Part shown: positions 12,690-25,165 of the stretch, in pieces
Position numbering within the stretch: position 1 is the first letter of the stretch
How the letters are laid out: each line of letters opens with the position of its first letter
Origin: Schistocerca nitens
Lineage: Eukaryota > Arthropoda > Insecta > Orthoptera > Acrididae
DNA: 64,000 nucleotides
Assembly: GCF_023898315.1 (NCBI RefSeq)
Contig: NC_064614.1
Span: forward strand, 703,872,720 to 703,936,719
Reading direction: 5' to 3'
Program-made: the position numbers and the translations under genes
Notes under the pieces: model-generated
Told to the model about the DNA's origin: nothing
What the model saw: only the letters and a program-made list of their open reading frames with translations
The model's database searches: none

Positions 12690-14275
12690 ATAATGGAGCT
12701 CTCTCAAAAAAGCAAACATTTAGCAGTGCAATGTGCAAGGAATGTAAAAAACGTGTTGCAAAAGGAATGTGTGTAAAGTGTCGCTTCTGGCTACACGAAA
12801 AATGTGCAAAAGTGAATCTAAAATGCATAAATGATGATTTCTTGTGGTGCTGCCAGGATTGTTTACTTAACAGTTTATGTATCGAAAAGGTTGATTTCCA
12901 AAGTGAAGTGAATGCAAAAGAAAATGTTATTCAAATGCTGCAAAAAGAAATTGAATCCCTCAAAGAAGACTTGTCAGAGTTAAAAAACGGAAACACCGAG
13001 CTTGTGCGCCAAAAAGACTATGATTACGGGGGTTTCGCGACAGAAACGGTGAAAATCTGTGGATGCGGAGTGATACAAGCTGCATTACAAAAAACGATAA
13101 TGACGCGTCCCGTGAAGCAGTACAACGACAATCAGAAATATTGGCGCTAAGAAATGAATATCAGGCTCTTATTCACAAAGAAAACTTGGACTCAAACGAG
13201 TTCCAGAAAATGATCGTTGTACACAAGGAAGTACCTCACTTGCGGAGGGACACAAATGGGAGCTCTCTGCGAAACAAGCGTGTCACGCAGTGATCTCTAT
13301 ACAGTGATCTCTATACTGCCTGCTGTTGAACTTCAGCTGTCTTATCATGCCAGCCGTAGATGCTCATATTTCGTTTTCTGCCAATCTACAACCTGGCTGC
13401 TAGGAAATGTCACTAGAACACGAGAAGAAAATACTTTTGGATTTCGCTCCCACATCAGTCTGTTATATCGCATATTGAAATAAAGCCCAAAACAAAAAAC
13501 TAGTCTACTGACCGATGGAGGGTATGAGGTTGGGCTCTCCTCACCTAGATTGAGATGAATGCTACCCAGAAAATTGGGGTAGCAGTTTTCTATATTCAGA
13601 GACCAGACTTCTACGTGCAGGTTGTATAGAGATCACTGGTTTCACGTCAAGTGAATTAAAACGAAGTGCAGATTCAGTATGCATAAATATTATGTATAAA
13701 TGGACAAGAGAAAAGTTTGAGAATAAAAAAAGACGTCATAGTATTAAAATTGTAGCTGAAAAAAAATTTCTCATATCTGGCGATTTCACGTTGAAAAATG
13801 TCGTAGTGCCAATCCGTAAAATTGAAGTCTGCCCGGGATTTAGGTCCCATCAGCTCAATAACTATTTTAAAACGATTATAAATTGAAGAGAAAACTTCGA
13901 AAAAGAAGCGATCAAAAATTACAAATTCATTTACATCCATGTTGGAACAAATTCCCTCCGAGGATACAGTGAAAAGAAAATTATAGACAAATCAAACAAT
14001 TTAATCTGATCATCTAGAAAAATTTACCCTGCTTCTAGGATAGATATTAGCAGAATCATAAACAGGAGATCAATAAGTGACAGTTAAATCAATCGAATCA
14101 GCTGCAGAATCAATGAGGGTTGTAATAAAATAGGTGCTATATTTATAAACTCAAATAAGTTTTTTGGAAAGGAATGTCGAGCCACGAACAGACTGCATAT
14201 AAACAGACTAGGTTCGATGACATTCAGCAAAATGTTTATGGGTATTTGTAAAATCATTAAAACTAAGGGAAAGTA
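12690..14275 (+). pseudogene. LINE ORF1 relic: PHD finger, coiled coil, SGNH-esterase-like domain
   Basis: 12731-12865 encodes a C4HC3-like finger: MCKECKKR, then MCVKCRFWLHEKCAK, then WCCQDC. A predicted coiled coil follows (12930-13010, EIESLKEDLSELKNGN). After a 350-bp insertion, 13740-13890 gives FLISGDFTLKNV, and 13915-14230 gives YIHVGTNSLRG and later NRLHINRLGS, the block typical of the esterase in CR1/L2 ORF1 proteins. The role in the family is RNA binding/chaperoning of the LINE ribonucleoprotein. Frame changes and stops occur between the parts, so it cannot make a whole protein. The finger lies in the open frame 12317-13150, whose upstream half is out-of-family read-through from the gag fossil. 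Confidence 0.75.
13288..13638. mobile_element. MITE-like insertion with 15-bp TIRs inside LINE ORF1
   Basis: The 15-mer cagtgatctctatac at 13288-13302 is repeated in tandem at 13302-13316, and its exact reverse complement is at 13624-13638. The interval is about 350 bp, has no coding content, and interrupts the LINE ORF1 between the coiled coil and the esterase segment. No unambiguous target duplication is visible (the nearest candidate is tcacg on both sides, offset by three bases on the right). A small non-autonomous DNA transposon is the simplest reading. Confidence 0.6.
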
Positions 14276-14389
14276 ATATTTACTGGAGGGGATGTGAAAG
14301 AAAAATACCTGTTAGCTGCAAAGAAAACTGCTAAACAATGTTTATGGAAATGTATGCTTAATATCATTAAAACAAGCGAAAATTCTTAT

Positions 14390-17160
14390 TTGATGCACTT
14401 GAATATAAACGGCTTAAATTCGAAATCTTCCAGAAGGCTAAGCTAAAAACTAGATAACTTACAAATTCATCTCCCAAAATGTAAAAACATAAAAATTATT
14501 TGTTTAAATGAACACTGGCTTAGCTCTAATATAATACATATTTTAAATAAAATTGAAAATTTCGATGTTGTAACAACTATTGCACGAAGAAAAAATCTCA
14601 CAGAGGTTGCTGCATACTCCTGGATTCTTCATTACCTAAAAGGTGAAAACAGATTTGTATTGTTTAAATGAAGCTTGTATATTCGAAAGCTGTTACTTAG
14701 ACCTTAAAGACTTTAATATGATAGTCATTTCAATTTATAGAATTCCAGAAAGGGCAATAATCACACCATTCCTCTCCAAATTCCAGTGCCTGCTAGATAA
14801 ATTAAAGAGAAGAAAAGGAGAAAAAATTGTAATAGCAGATGATGTGAATATAACTACTGCAAATGACAATAAAGAATCAACAAAATTTATTGATTTAATT
14901 AAAAACTGTGGTTATAAACTAGTTTTTTTGTGTTCACCATAGAAAATATTCACTAGAAACATGCACTGATAACATTGTAACAAATTACTACTTTGATAAT
15001 GCACATAATTTCTGTCTAGACTTAGGACTTTCTGGTCACTCAGCCTTGTTAGTCTCACTGCCAAAAACTGATAAACATAAGTAAGAAAAAGTTATATTAA
15101 AACAAATTTCAATAAAACAAATATTGAAGTATTCTATGAGAAAGTATTTAAAGTGATTTCTCGAGGATGGTGATTCAACAAATGAAAACAATAGTACATT
15201 CTTCAACAGTTTTCTTGAAGAATTTAATGAAACTTTCACATCAAGATCTTATTGCAATAAAACATCAAGAAAGATAAGACAGATCACATCAGGAATAAAA
15301 ATTCCCAGTGAGAGAAAAAGAACCTACACAATCAGCTGAAGTGAAACAAAGATGCTAATATTGAAATATATGTATGTAAGGGACTATAAAACTATTTTAA
15401 AAAAAGTTGTGACTGCTTCAAAACAAATGGCAAATAATAAAATCATTGTAGGGGAAAATACAAGGGCAGTATGGTCTATGCTTAAGTCAGAATTAGGTGT
15501 CAAAAATCACGAACAACACTTTTTAAAAATGAAATTTAAGGATAAATGTGTTGTAAATCGAGCTTATGTATCTGAGTGCTTCAATGGGTGCTTCAGATTT
15601 AGATGTAGCAAATTATGAGCAGAAAGTAAATAGTTTTGTGTTTAAAGGCAATATCAGTGAATGTCTTAAAAAATTCAACACAGTCTCAGCAAAATTTGTT
15701 GAAAATGTTATACTCTACAAGACAAAGTAATTAATAAAGTTTACAGCACAATAGCTCATCTTCTCTCTCCCATAATAAACAAATCATTTGAGGAAGGTTA
15801 CTTCCCTGATCTCTTGAAATAAGCAGTAGTAAAACCGCTGTTTAAAAAACGTTCAAAAGGTGATATGCGAAATTATTGCCCCATTTCTATACTCCCAGTC
15901 ATATCAAAATATATGAAGGAATTGTTGCTTTACAGTAACAAAGCTTTATCACACAGTATGATATCATATCAAATAACGAATTTGGATACACAAAGACAAA
16001 AACGCAGTAGACACAATGAAGGAGTTTATTGAAAAACTTATTTCAGGACTAAAGTTGCAGGAATATTCTGTGATCCGACAAAAGCATTCAACTTTATAAA
16101 CCATTCCCTGCCGCTTTTCACACTCAACAGGTGTAGAATAAGGGATGTGGCTTTGAAATGGTTTGAATTATATCTCCTGGACAGGAAACAAAGGATAATA
16201 ATCTCATCAACTGGGGAAGATTACTTCTGAGAGGGGAAAACAATGTCATAAGGTGATCCTGAAGACTCAATCCTTGAACCAGTTTTATTCCTGTTCTATG
16301 TAAATAACTTTCCTCTCAATATAAATACACATTAAACCTTATTTGCATTTGATACTTCTGCCGTAATTGAAAATTAAAATTCTGACACTATACCACAGAG
16401 TGTCATGAATACTTTAAGTAACTTAGAAATGTTCAATCTAAATGGGTTAGGGCTAAACAATTAAAAAAACCACATGATGAATTTTAAAACCAAACAGACA
16501 AAATTTGAAGAAATCTGTATTACTCATAATAATCAGTCAGATTGCTAGGAATACATTTAGACACAAATTTCAGTTGGAATTCATATTTACAATATGTAGG
16601 AAATAAATTATACAGCCTTGCATTTGCAACTGAAATTTTAGCCACTGCTTCTCATATGGACACCAGGAAAATAACAAACTATAGCTACTTTGAATCTGTT
16701 ATCAGATATGGTATAACTTTTCGGGAAGCTCAGGAAACGTTACACGTTTTTGAAAGTTGCAAAAAAGAATCATTCGTTACTTGTGCACTGCACAGCCCAG
16801 GGCATCATGTCGATCATTATTTAAACATATACAAATACTAACTTTCCTCTCTTTATACAACTTTGAGGTGATACTTTCTTACATAGCAGAACTGATCTAC
16901 TAAAAATAACCATTTTGACCACTCATGCAACACAATACATAAAGAAAACTTGATGCTCACCTCACATCGCATAAAATTGTATGCTCAGACATCTCAGTAT
17001 ATAGCGATGAAAATTCAAGACACAATAAAAGGGTGTGACATAACAAATATGAAGATAAATATTTTAGAAAGCAAGTTACGTGATGTTCTAATTGAAAGAC
17101 GCTACTGCTCTGTGGGAGGACAAAATGATACTTTGAGCTGGATCCCTAAAATGGAATAAA
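14390..17160 (+). pseudogene. LINE ORF2 relic: AP-endonuclease and reverse transcriptase
   Basis: The endonuclease begins near 14395 (MHLNINGLNSKS), followed by ICLNEHWLS at 14500, a decayed GDFN motif (IVIADDVNITTA) near 14830, and LGLSGHSALL near 15025 in place of SDHS. RT motifs follow: KPLFKKRSKGDMRNYCPIS near 15835, CDPTKAFNFINH near 16070, WFELYLLDRKQRI near 16160, and a degenerate palm FAFDTSAVI near 16340. The thumb and C-terminal part lie at 16540-16840. Stops and frame changes are frequent. In the living family this enzyme nicks target DNA and copies the LINE RNA into it. Confidence 0.78.
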
Positions 17161-17379
17161 AATTTATGATAGTTTTAGTGGATGTAAATATTGTAAGTAT
17201 GACAAAATTTAAGCAAGTAAATTCTTCACAAAGTAATGTTGTAAGTGTGACATAATTTCAAATAAGCGAATTGCAACCTTGATATGTCTTCTCTACATCA
17301 GACATATGTTCTGTAATTCTGTATGTTATGAGATGAATAAAACAAATTTCACGTTTTTCAAGATACTAACTGGCGAACC

Positions 17380-19020
17380 CAGAAACATAATGAGAACATG
17401 AACTTTTAATATGAGGAGGTCAGGGCTCAGGGTAATTCAGAAAACTCTAACTGGTCTCGATAACCCCCCATTCGATGACCACTGATAGATTTGAGGCATG
17501 GAACTAGTTAAAAGCTATTGTCTTAGATGTGACAACTGAGGTGATATCAAAGATGACCTTTGTGAGGGAGATATTACCAACTGTGCACATGAATATGAAG
17601 ACACAGTACAGGCAGTAATCAATGCACTAATACTTTGTTCAAAGGTACTCATAGTACTGAACACTAGAGCTACCACAAATACAATTTCAAGGGTCTGTTT
17701 GACCAATTACAAAGATGAGGACACATGCTGACACTTTCAGTCCAAAACTGCAAAATCCAAACAGCTGTAGGAGGAAAGTCTAAAGTCATAAAATTGCAGA
17801 CACCGATTCCTAGTCAAATTTATAGCGCCTCTTTTCAATGCATTTTTCTTGTGGTTTGAAGGTTGAAACTGCTTTATCAGCATGGTCACCCTTAGGAAAT
17901 GCCAAGCACAAATTGACACTGGTAAGGAGAAGTGTAATTTCGTTGTGAACGGGCAACAATAATAAGCAGATCTAGTCAAGTCAAACGCCAGATGAAGCGA
18001 ACCAAAACACACTGCTGAAGTTTGAAGACAATTTTTCTATCCTACTGTCATATTTGTAAACACAGAGGGAATTGAGCAATCACAGGAAAAGGAAACAGGC
18101 TCTGAGATCTTGCATGCCAAGGTAAGTGACTCAGTGTGTCTTATGGATGAATAAAAGGAAGAAAAAAAATGGTTCACATGGCTCTGAGCACTATGGGCCT
18201 TAACATCTGAGGCCATCAGTCCCCTAGAACTTAGAACTATTTAAACCTAACCAACCTAAGGACACCACACACATCCATGCCCGAGGCAGGATTCGAACTT
18301 GCGACCATAGCAGTCGTGGGGTTCCCAACTGAAGCGCCTAGAACTGCTCGGCCACCGTGGCTGGCTTCAAAAAGGAAGAATTGCAGGAGCTTTTAATATT
18401 ATGCTCATGTTTTCGAACGACACCATGGCATAATCAAAAGATGCAAATACAAAATGGAGGTGTACTCACACGAAATCTTCCGCTTTTCGTCATACCCCAT
18501 TGCATAGGCAAAGAAGGAGGCTTCGAGGAAAGAGGCCAAGAGAATACTAAACTGGGAAATAATACAACCATCTTTATCTGCATACGGTAACCTCATTTTG
18601 GCTGGTAGCAAATCAGACGGTAGTGTCTGCCTCATGTTTTCAGAATGAAGCTTCACAGCCAAGCTAATGAAGTCACATTTCAGTAAGAAAGGGTTAGATT
18701 CCTTGGACATGTAATATCGCCTCAAGGAATACTTCCAGACCCCAGGAAGGTCTAATCTGTCAAGCACTGCCGTGAATGTCAAAATAAGAAACAGTTGCAG
18801 GAATATCTTGGATTAGCACCTCTCTTCAGAAAATTTATACTGCAGCAGTTTTTAAATAATGGTGCTCTATGGTATCTTCTATGGAAGAACCACTCATAAT
18901 TATGGACCATGGAATGCCAAACAGATTTTGACAACAAGTACGCCTCAGGACTCATCCAAAATCGACAACTATGGTAAACTGTATCGCAAGTGGCAACTGC
19001 TGTACACAGGGCCATTTATT
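17380..19020 (+). mobile_element. LTR retrotransposon fossil, Gypsy-like pol remnants
   Basis: A fossil. A short aspartic-protease-like stretch (DTG) lies near 17900. From about 18690 to 18890 the sequence resembles the end of a Gypsy reverse transcriptase (FLGHVISPQGI, then YLGLAPLFRKFI). The material before 17890 is too worn to assign. A SINE has inserted at 18164-18368. No LTRs were found. It is broken in many places and old. Confidence 0.6.
18164..18368 (-). mobile_element. tRNA-derived SINE, copy 1
   Basis: Minus-strand copy of a tRNA-headed SINE that I recognise from Schistocerca-type genomes. Reading the minus strand from 18368: head ggccgagcag-ttctaggcgc (box A-like), ggttcgaatcctgcctcggg-like box B (here gattcgaacttgcgacc on the plus strand), a body ending tcagagccatgtgaaccatt, and no protein. 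The flanking duplication aaaaggaagaa is present at 18153-18163 and 18370-18380, so both ends are fixed. It sits inside the Gypsy fossil. RNA polymerase III transcription is expected for the family. Confidence 0.93.
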
Positions 19021-20560
19021 TATTAAAGATTCATCAGCTGGGAGCCTATAAGTTAGTATACATAAATAGTGGTATGGAAAAAGGGCTGTACCTACACAGA
19101 GATTTACTAAACAGAATCTGACACCCATCAAGCACGGATTGGAGCAATGTATATAAGTTTATATAGGAGATGACATACTATCTACATGAATATATGTATT
19201 ACGACTGGTGTTTAGTATTAAGGAGAGATTTCATTTTGCCTATTTCGTGTGTTTTGCCTTATTAGGATGTGAGATTAAAGTTGTGTAGGATTTTCAGTGT
19301 ATGATTACTAGCCAGAGAAGCTCGTAAAACATTATTTAATTTGACGCTGTATTGTTTAAACACACCATAGACGTCTGATTGAGATGCAGTGCATGTAAGT
19401 GGTGAAGTGGAGTGAGGACAGAACTGTGCATGTGCAGTAAACACTTGCTATGATGCTATGTACAAGCTATCTACATTTGTACAAGTGGCTATTTACACAC
19501 TACATAAAAGGGTGTATCTACATGAGTAATGAAAGAATATAAATTAAGTCTGGAATATACTACGACAAATAGGATTGTGTCCCACCTACAACAACACTTT
19601 TCTTTCTAGGCACAAAAAGGTAAGTGTGAACAACAATTTCAGTACCAACATGTATGCTCTTAGAACTCATAAAAAATTGATGATGAATGAACAGCTTACT
19701 GATAGAAATGGAATATATGAGTATTGAAAGTGTGATGTGTTGGTAGCCAGAGAGCACCCATGCCCTAAGTTTTAAGTTAATATTTAAGTGTTCTTCCAGC
19801 GAATGATGAACTCACATCCTGGGTAAAATAGGAAACACAATAGTTAAGTGTTTGGTACCAAAGTGTGACGCCATATTTAAAATAAATAATTATATGTATA
19901 AAATATATGTGAGTGTGATGGCGTGAATGTATGTATGAAAATGCTACATTACTCCAGTTGCTAAAAAGGTTGAACTTAGGTCTTGTGCTACCAAATGAAA
20001 TAGGGCCAGACCAAGCATTACAAGTGCATGTGACTCAGAAGAGCGGCAAGCAAGAGTTATTAAAGTACGTTTACACGTGAACACAAGTTGTCTCAACATT
20101 CTTTTATGCTTGTTCATTGGAGCAATTCTCATAGAGACATATGCATGCTTAACAGAATACACAAGAGTATTATCATGTAGCAAAAGAAAGCATAAGTCAC
20201 TGACACTGAAGTACATCGTTTGCAGTCGATGATGACACTTGTGTAACCCAATATTGTGCTGTCAGGTTCTCTCAGTAGATAGTAAACACGAGGGTAATGG
20301 ATTAACACCAGTAGGTAGTCATAAAATGATGTGATCAATAGTTCTCTCATGAAACGATTGCAGCAGTACAGTAAAAATGAATGCTTCTTTCTTCCATAAC
20401 ATTTCCTATAGACCAGTAGACACCAGTAGACACATCCTAGTAAACTTGTCAGACATGTAGCTAAACGAAGTTATATAGGCTTATCGCGATTCCAAGTAAT
20501 GGAGTTTTACTTTCCCCAGCATCTGCAACAATGGATATTCATGTCAAGTGCGACATATGA
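19021..20560. other. Intergenic, AT-rich; no gene seen
   Basis: About 1.5 kb without a convincing frame or repeat signature. Some of the left side could be LTR or 3' sequence of the preceding Gypsy fossil, but no matching end was found. Confidence 0.4.
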
Positions 20561-20569
20561 ACACAAAAC

Positions 20570-21985
20570 TCATGCACATCATGTGATAATGTTGTATGCA
20601 AATATTTTGCCAATACTGGATTGGAAGAAAGGAATTACAGTCCCGATCTTCAAGAAAGAGGATAAAAGGAGATGTGAGAACTACAGAGGAATCACCCTGC
20701 TATGCCACTGTGGAAAAATCTATGAAAAGATCCTGGAGAAGAGAATAAGAAGCAGTATTGAAAGTAGACTGCAAGAGGAGCAGTATGGGTCCAGACCGGG
20801 AAGATCAACAACGGACCTCATATTTGCGGTAAGGCAACTGCAGGAAAGGCACTATGAGTACGGGAAGGACTTAATCATGGCCTTTTTAGATACTGAGAAG
20901 GCGTATGACAGTATCTGTAGGGAAAAGCTCTGGGATGTGCTGAACGCAAAAGGGATAGATGAAGAGATAACACGAAAAGTCAGAAAAATGTATGAGGGAA
21001 GTGAGAGTTGTGTGAAAATGGGGAGGGAACGTACTGCATGGTTCAAGCTGGAAAATGGGCTGCGACAGGGAAGTGCACTTTCGCCTTTATTGTTTATTAT
21101 TGTTATGGATGAAATCCTACAGCAAGTATCAGATGCAATTGGAGATCATAAAATGAAAGCAGTGCTTTTTGCCGATGACCTGATGTTATGAGGAAATTGC
21201 GAGAAGGAGGTGCAAGAGCAGTTAGATGTATGGGAGGCAAAAGCAGCACAATATGGAATGCATTTCTCTGCAAAGAAAAGTGAAATAATTGTCACAACAA
21301 GGAAGAAGAATAGGCAAAATGTGGATATAACTTGTGGAGGGGAAAAACTACAAGTGGTAGAGAACTTCAAGTACCTGGGAAGCATGATTGAAAGTAAGGG
21401 GGGAAACGCAATGGAAATAAATGAAAGGTGCAGAAAAGCAGGGCAGTTCTACAAATGCATTAGGGGGCTTATTTGGAGCAAGGAGGTGCCACAGAAATCC
21501 AAGGGAATTATATACCGAACCTACTTTGTCCCCATATTGGCATACGGAAGTGAGACATGGGTAATGCACAAAAGCGACAAAAGTAGAATACAGGCTAGTG
21601 AAATGAAGTTCCAGAGGAGCAGGTTGAGTGTAACAAGACGAGACAGTTGCGAAATGTGTATGTGAGGGAAAGACTAAAGGAGGAACCAGTACAGGACAGG
21701 ATAGAAAAATCAAGACTGCAGTGGTATGGACACATGAAGAGAATGGATGAGGGAAGAATTCCAAAGAGGATGTTTGATCTGCAACTGGAGGGGAAGAGGC
21801 CCAGAGGAAGACCAAGAGATAGATGGGTGAAGGGAGTGAAGGAATGTGTGACGAGAAGAGGAGAGAACTGGACGAAGGTGGAAGAGGGGGAATGGTGGAA
21901 AGACAGAACACGATGGAGAGGCTTGTGTTCCCGACAGACCCAGCCAGTGGCTGGAAACTGTCCAAGATGATGATGATGACTGGAA
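20570..21985 (+). mobile_element. 5'-truncated RTE-clade LINE, RT to 3' end
   Basis: Starts within the RT domain. 20610-21190 encodes WKKGITVPIFKKEDKRRCENY, then RGITLLCHCGKIYEKILEKR, EEQYGSRPGRSTTDLIFAVR, FLDTEKAYDSI, ENGLRQGSALSPLLF and FADDLML, the standard RTE order. 21190-21640 carries FKYLGSMIESKGG, FVPILAYGSETWVM and MKFQRSRLSVTRRD. 21660-21965 carries LQWYGHMKRM, KRPRGRPRDRW and the DPA-W-like end. The element stops at a (TGATGA)n run at 21968-21980, typical for RTE. Damage is light: one in-frame TGA at 21189-21191 just after the FADD motif, and one frame change near 21645. It is among the better preserved LINEs here. Confidence 0.92.
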
Positions 21986-23029
21986 AATGAGACTGAAAAA
22001 ATGACAACATGTGTGATGTTAAAGTAAGATGAGTTTATGAATACAGACTGTTCGCAAATGAACGTTCAAAAGAGTACTGCCTGAGAGAAAATTGCGATAA
22101 AAATGATAATACAAAAACTGAAAAATGTTACATAACATAAAATCACAAGAAATGTGTGTAATATTAACTATCTTGTACATTTAATTTCTGTACAGTGTTT
22201 ATGTAAATTTTTGTACAATATTTATGTAAAGAAATGTAACTGCCATATGAAAATGTATGTATATGAAGTAAGAAATGTGCAAATCCAGCATGTTAATACA
22301 TTTTATAATGTGAATTCTTAGATCATTCTAATAATGATGAAATGTAAAAACTAAGACACAATGTAAAGCTGAATATGTTTTCCAGGACTGGATATGTGAA
22401 CTAATAACTGTAAATTTCCTACAAACATTTTGTGAAGGTTTGAAACCTGTAATTCCATGTGTTCCCATAAAAATGTGTGCCAGTGTTGGGCAGTAACGAA
22501 CATTTGTATCCTCAGTGGACTCGGGTATCGACAAGACATTCTACCACAGAGATGGTACAGAAAAGAATAAAGACATTAGAGACTTACCTTGAAGCAATTC
22601 AAGTGTCTTCAGGATGTTGATAGCCTGGTTCAACCACTGAAACATGTGGATTACGACAGGAACAAATGTCTGGGCCATAAATGATGACCATCCTCGCCAC
22701 AGCATCGAGGGTTCCACTATGCACAAGCCTCAGAACACCACGTTGCAGCAATGGGCTCAACACTTTTATTGACTTCGGGTAAATATGTGAAATTGTAGCA
22801 GACACTTGGAGAGCACAACTTAACTACAGCAGTAACAAACTCACGTCTGCATACAGTATACGAACCATGAGGTGCGTGAACTGGACAATGCTGCAATAAC
22901 AGCAATTACATTCGAATAATCAAACAATAGACTGCGAATTCAAATGTGGCTGTTGACACAACACTTAAAATTTTTGGAAGTAATAATAGTAGTATTTTTT
23001 AAAGTGTGCATTACATAAAATTAGATATA
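21986..23029. other. Intergenic; one exon-like segment without an open frame
   Basis: Mostly AT-rich. 22588-22890 (minus) has a good acceptor (gctgttattgcag) and donor (aag|gtaagtc), but no frame is open across its 303 bases, so it is not called as coding. Nothing else stands out. Confidence 0.4.
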
Positions 23030-25165
23030 CAGGGTGAGTCACCTAACGTTAACGCTGGATATATTTCGTAAACCACTTCAAATACTGACGAACCGATTCC
23101 ACAGACCGAACGTGAGGAGAGGGGCTAGTGTAATTGTTTAATACAAACCATACAAAAATGCACGGAAGTATGTTTTTTAACACAAACCTACGTTTTTTTA
23201 ATGGAACCCCGTTAGTTTTGTTAGCACATCTGAACATATAAACAAATACGTAGTCAGTGCCGTTTGTTGCATTGTAAAATGTTAATTACATCCGGAGATA
23301 TTGTAACCTAAAGTTGACGCTTGAAACCTCCGACGTTGAGTTGCGTGTTGTAACAAACACGGGCCACGGTCGGCGAGCAGCATCTGCAGGGACATGTTTA
23401 CGATGACGACCGTGTTTACGAGTGTGGCTGTAGTGCACTGTTGTGGTTTGGTCTAGCTGTCGCAGTGTCCGCATGTATCGCTTGCTGCTATTGTTATTCT
23501 GCATTCGTCTCCGCACGCAGACCAACTGTAGTACACCGTGTTACCAGACGTCTGTGATAGTGTAGTGTTGTAGGAACTGTGACCATGGTGTATTCGAACT
23601 CTGAAGAGGCGGAGATGATACTCATCTACGGCGAATGTCGACGAAATGCAGCTGAAGCCTGCAGGGTGTATGCAGAACGGTACCTGGTCAGGGAGCATCC
23701 AACGTGCCGCACATTGCAAAACATCTACCGCCAACTGTATGCAACAGGTATGGTTGTAGCATGCAAACGGGTCCATAACAGGCCCGTCACAGGAGAAGCG
23801 GGTGCAGTTGGTGTGTTAGCTGCTGTTGTCATGAACCCACACATGAGTACACGGGACATTGCGAGAGCCGGTGGACTGAGTCAAAGTAGTGTCATGCGCA
23901 TATTGCATTGTCACCGCTTTCACCCGTTTCATGTGTCACTACATCAGCAATTACATGGTGATGACTTTAATCATCGAGTGCAATTCTGTCAATGGGCGTT
24001 AACAGAGAATGCGTTGCAGTTCTACCTGTTTACCGTTGAAGCGGGTTTCACAAACCACGGGGCAGTGAATCTACGGAACATGCATTACTGGTCCGTGGAC
24101 AATCCTCGCTGGCTCAGACAGGTAGAGCGACAGCGACCGTGGACTGTAAATGTATGGTGCGGAATCATTGGCGACCACCTCATTGGTCCTCACTTCATTG
24201 CAGGGGACCAAACAGCTGCAACATACATCGCGTTTCTACAGAATGATCTGTCAACGTTGCTCGGAAATGTCCCACTGGAAACGCGTCGACGTATGTGGTA
24301 CCAGCATGATGGTGCACCTGCACATTCCGCAATTAACACCAGGCTGACCCTTGACAGGATGTTCGACGGGCGTTTCATAGGACGTGGAGGACGCATAAAT
24401 TGACCAGCCCGTTCTCCTGATCTGGACTTCTTTCTGTGGGGTACGCTAAAGGAGAATGTGTACCGTGATGTGCCTACAACCCCAGAGGACATGAAACAAC
24501 GTATTGTGGCAGCCTGCGGCGACATTACACCAGATGTACTGCGGCGTGTACGACATTCATTACGCCAGAGATTGCAATTGTGTGCAGCAAATGATGGCCA
24601 CCACATTGAAATCTATTGGCCTGACATGTCGGGACACACTCTATTCCACTCCGTAATTGAAAACGGAAATCATGTGTGTACGTGTACCTCACCCCTCATG
24701 GTAATGTACATGTGCGTCAGTGAAAAAGACCAATAAAAAGGTGTTAGCATGTGGACGTAATGTGCTGTTCCAGTCTCTTCTGTACCTAAGGTCCATCACC
24801 GTTGCCTTTGGATCCCTACATATTTCGGTGCTCTCCGATACACACGATCGAACAGCGGAGGAGTGGTACTCAAGCGTCAACTTTAGGTTACAATATCTCC
24901 GGATGTAATTAACATTTTACAATGCAACAAACGGCACTGATTACGTATTTGTTTATATGTTCAGATGTGCTAACAAAACTAACGGGGTTCCATTTAAAAA
25001 AACGTAGGTTTGTGTTAAAAAACATACTTCCGTGCATTTTTTTATGGTTTGTATTAACCAGTTACACTAGCCCCTCTCCTCACGTTCGGTCTGTGGAATC
25101 GATTCGTCAGTATTTGATGTGGTTTACGAAATATATCCAGCGGTAATGTTAGGTGACTCACCCTG
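23030..25165 (+). mobile_element. Mariner-like DNA transposon 1, with TIRs of about 295 bp
   Basis: Ends are cagggtgagtcacct at 23030 and its reverse complement ending at 25165. The inverted match runs about 295 bp inward on each side (23030-23325 against 24870-25165), ending near aagttgacgctt. The left flank is TA (23028-23029); the right flank reads TG, probably a mutated TA duplication. The 2.14 kb element encodes one transposase, plus strand. Member of the IS630-Tc1-mariner superfamily; it shares end sequence CAGGGTG and protein type with the elements at 35872-37460 and 37465-42478. Confidence 0.93.
23585..24736 (+). pseudogene. Mariner-like transposase (N-terminal DUF4817-type HTH), damaged
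   Basis: The ATG at 23585 opens MVYSNSEEAEMILIYGE, the helix-turn-helix region known as DUF4817 in insect transposases (NAAEACRVYAERYL). A second HTH follows (STRDIARAGGLSQSSVMRIL). The catalytic core follows: FTVEAGFTNHG where the family has F-DEA-FT, so the first catalytic Asp is Val; then YQHDGAPAHSA with the second Asp; then ARSPDLDFFLWG with the third. Second and third Asp are separated by 36 positions. One in-frame stop at 24401-24403 replaces an expected Trp, and two or three residues are missing after SPDL. The length of about 380 codons fits the family. In active relatives the protein binds the TIRs and cuts and pastes the element at TA. This copy cannot be active. Confidence 0.9.

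Larger units (their letters stand above)
12690..17345 (+). mobile_element. Decayed LINE of the CR1/L2 group, both ORFs traceable
   Basis: A near full-length but heavily mutated non-LTR retrotransposon. ORF1 (12690-14275) shows a PHD-type zinc finger, a coiled coil and an SGNH-esterase-like segment. ORF2 (about 14390-17160) shows an endonuclease and a reverse transcriptase. The 3' end is taken as the AT-rich run near 17345 (aataaaacaaatttcacg); no clear tail repeat is visible. Its 5' end lies against the gag fossil, suggesting insertion there. A small TIR element sits in ORF1 at 13288-13638. The PHD plus esterase ORF1 is a type known from CR1/L2-like LINEs, which is the basis for the clade call. 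Confidence 0.82.

Noticed and set aside
18164-18368. A functional tRNA gene suggested by box A/B sequence (also at 44604 and 47655)
   Set aside because: The tRNA-like part is fused to a constant SINE body and flanked by target duplications; the cloverleaf is not maintained.
22588-22890. Exon-like segment on the minus strand with good acceptor and donor
   Set aside because: None of the three frames is open across its 303 bases, and no homology is recognised. A non-coding exon remains possible but cannot be supported.
24190-24606. Minus-strand frame of 138 codons opposite mariner-like transposase 1
   Set aside because: Antisense shadow of the catalytic region; the plus strand carries the recognised motifs.
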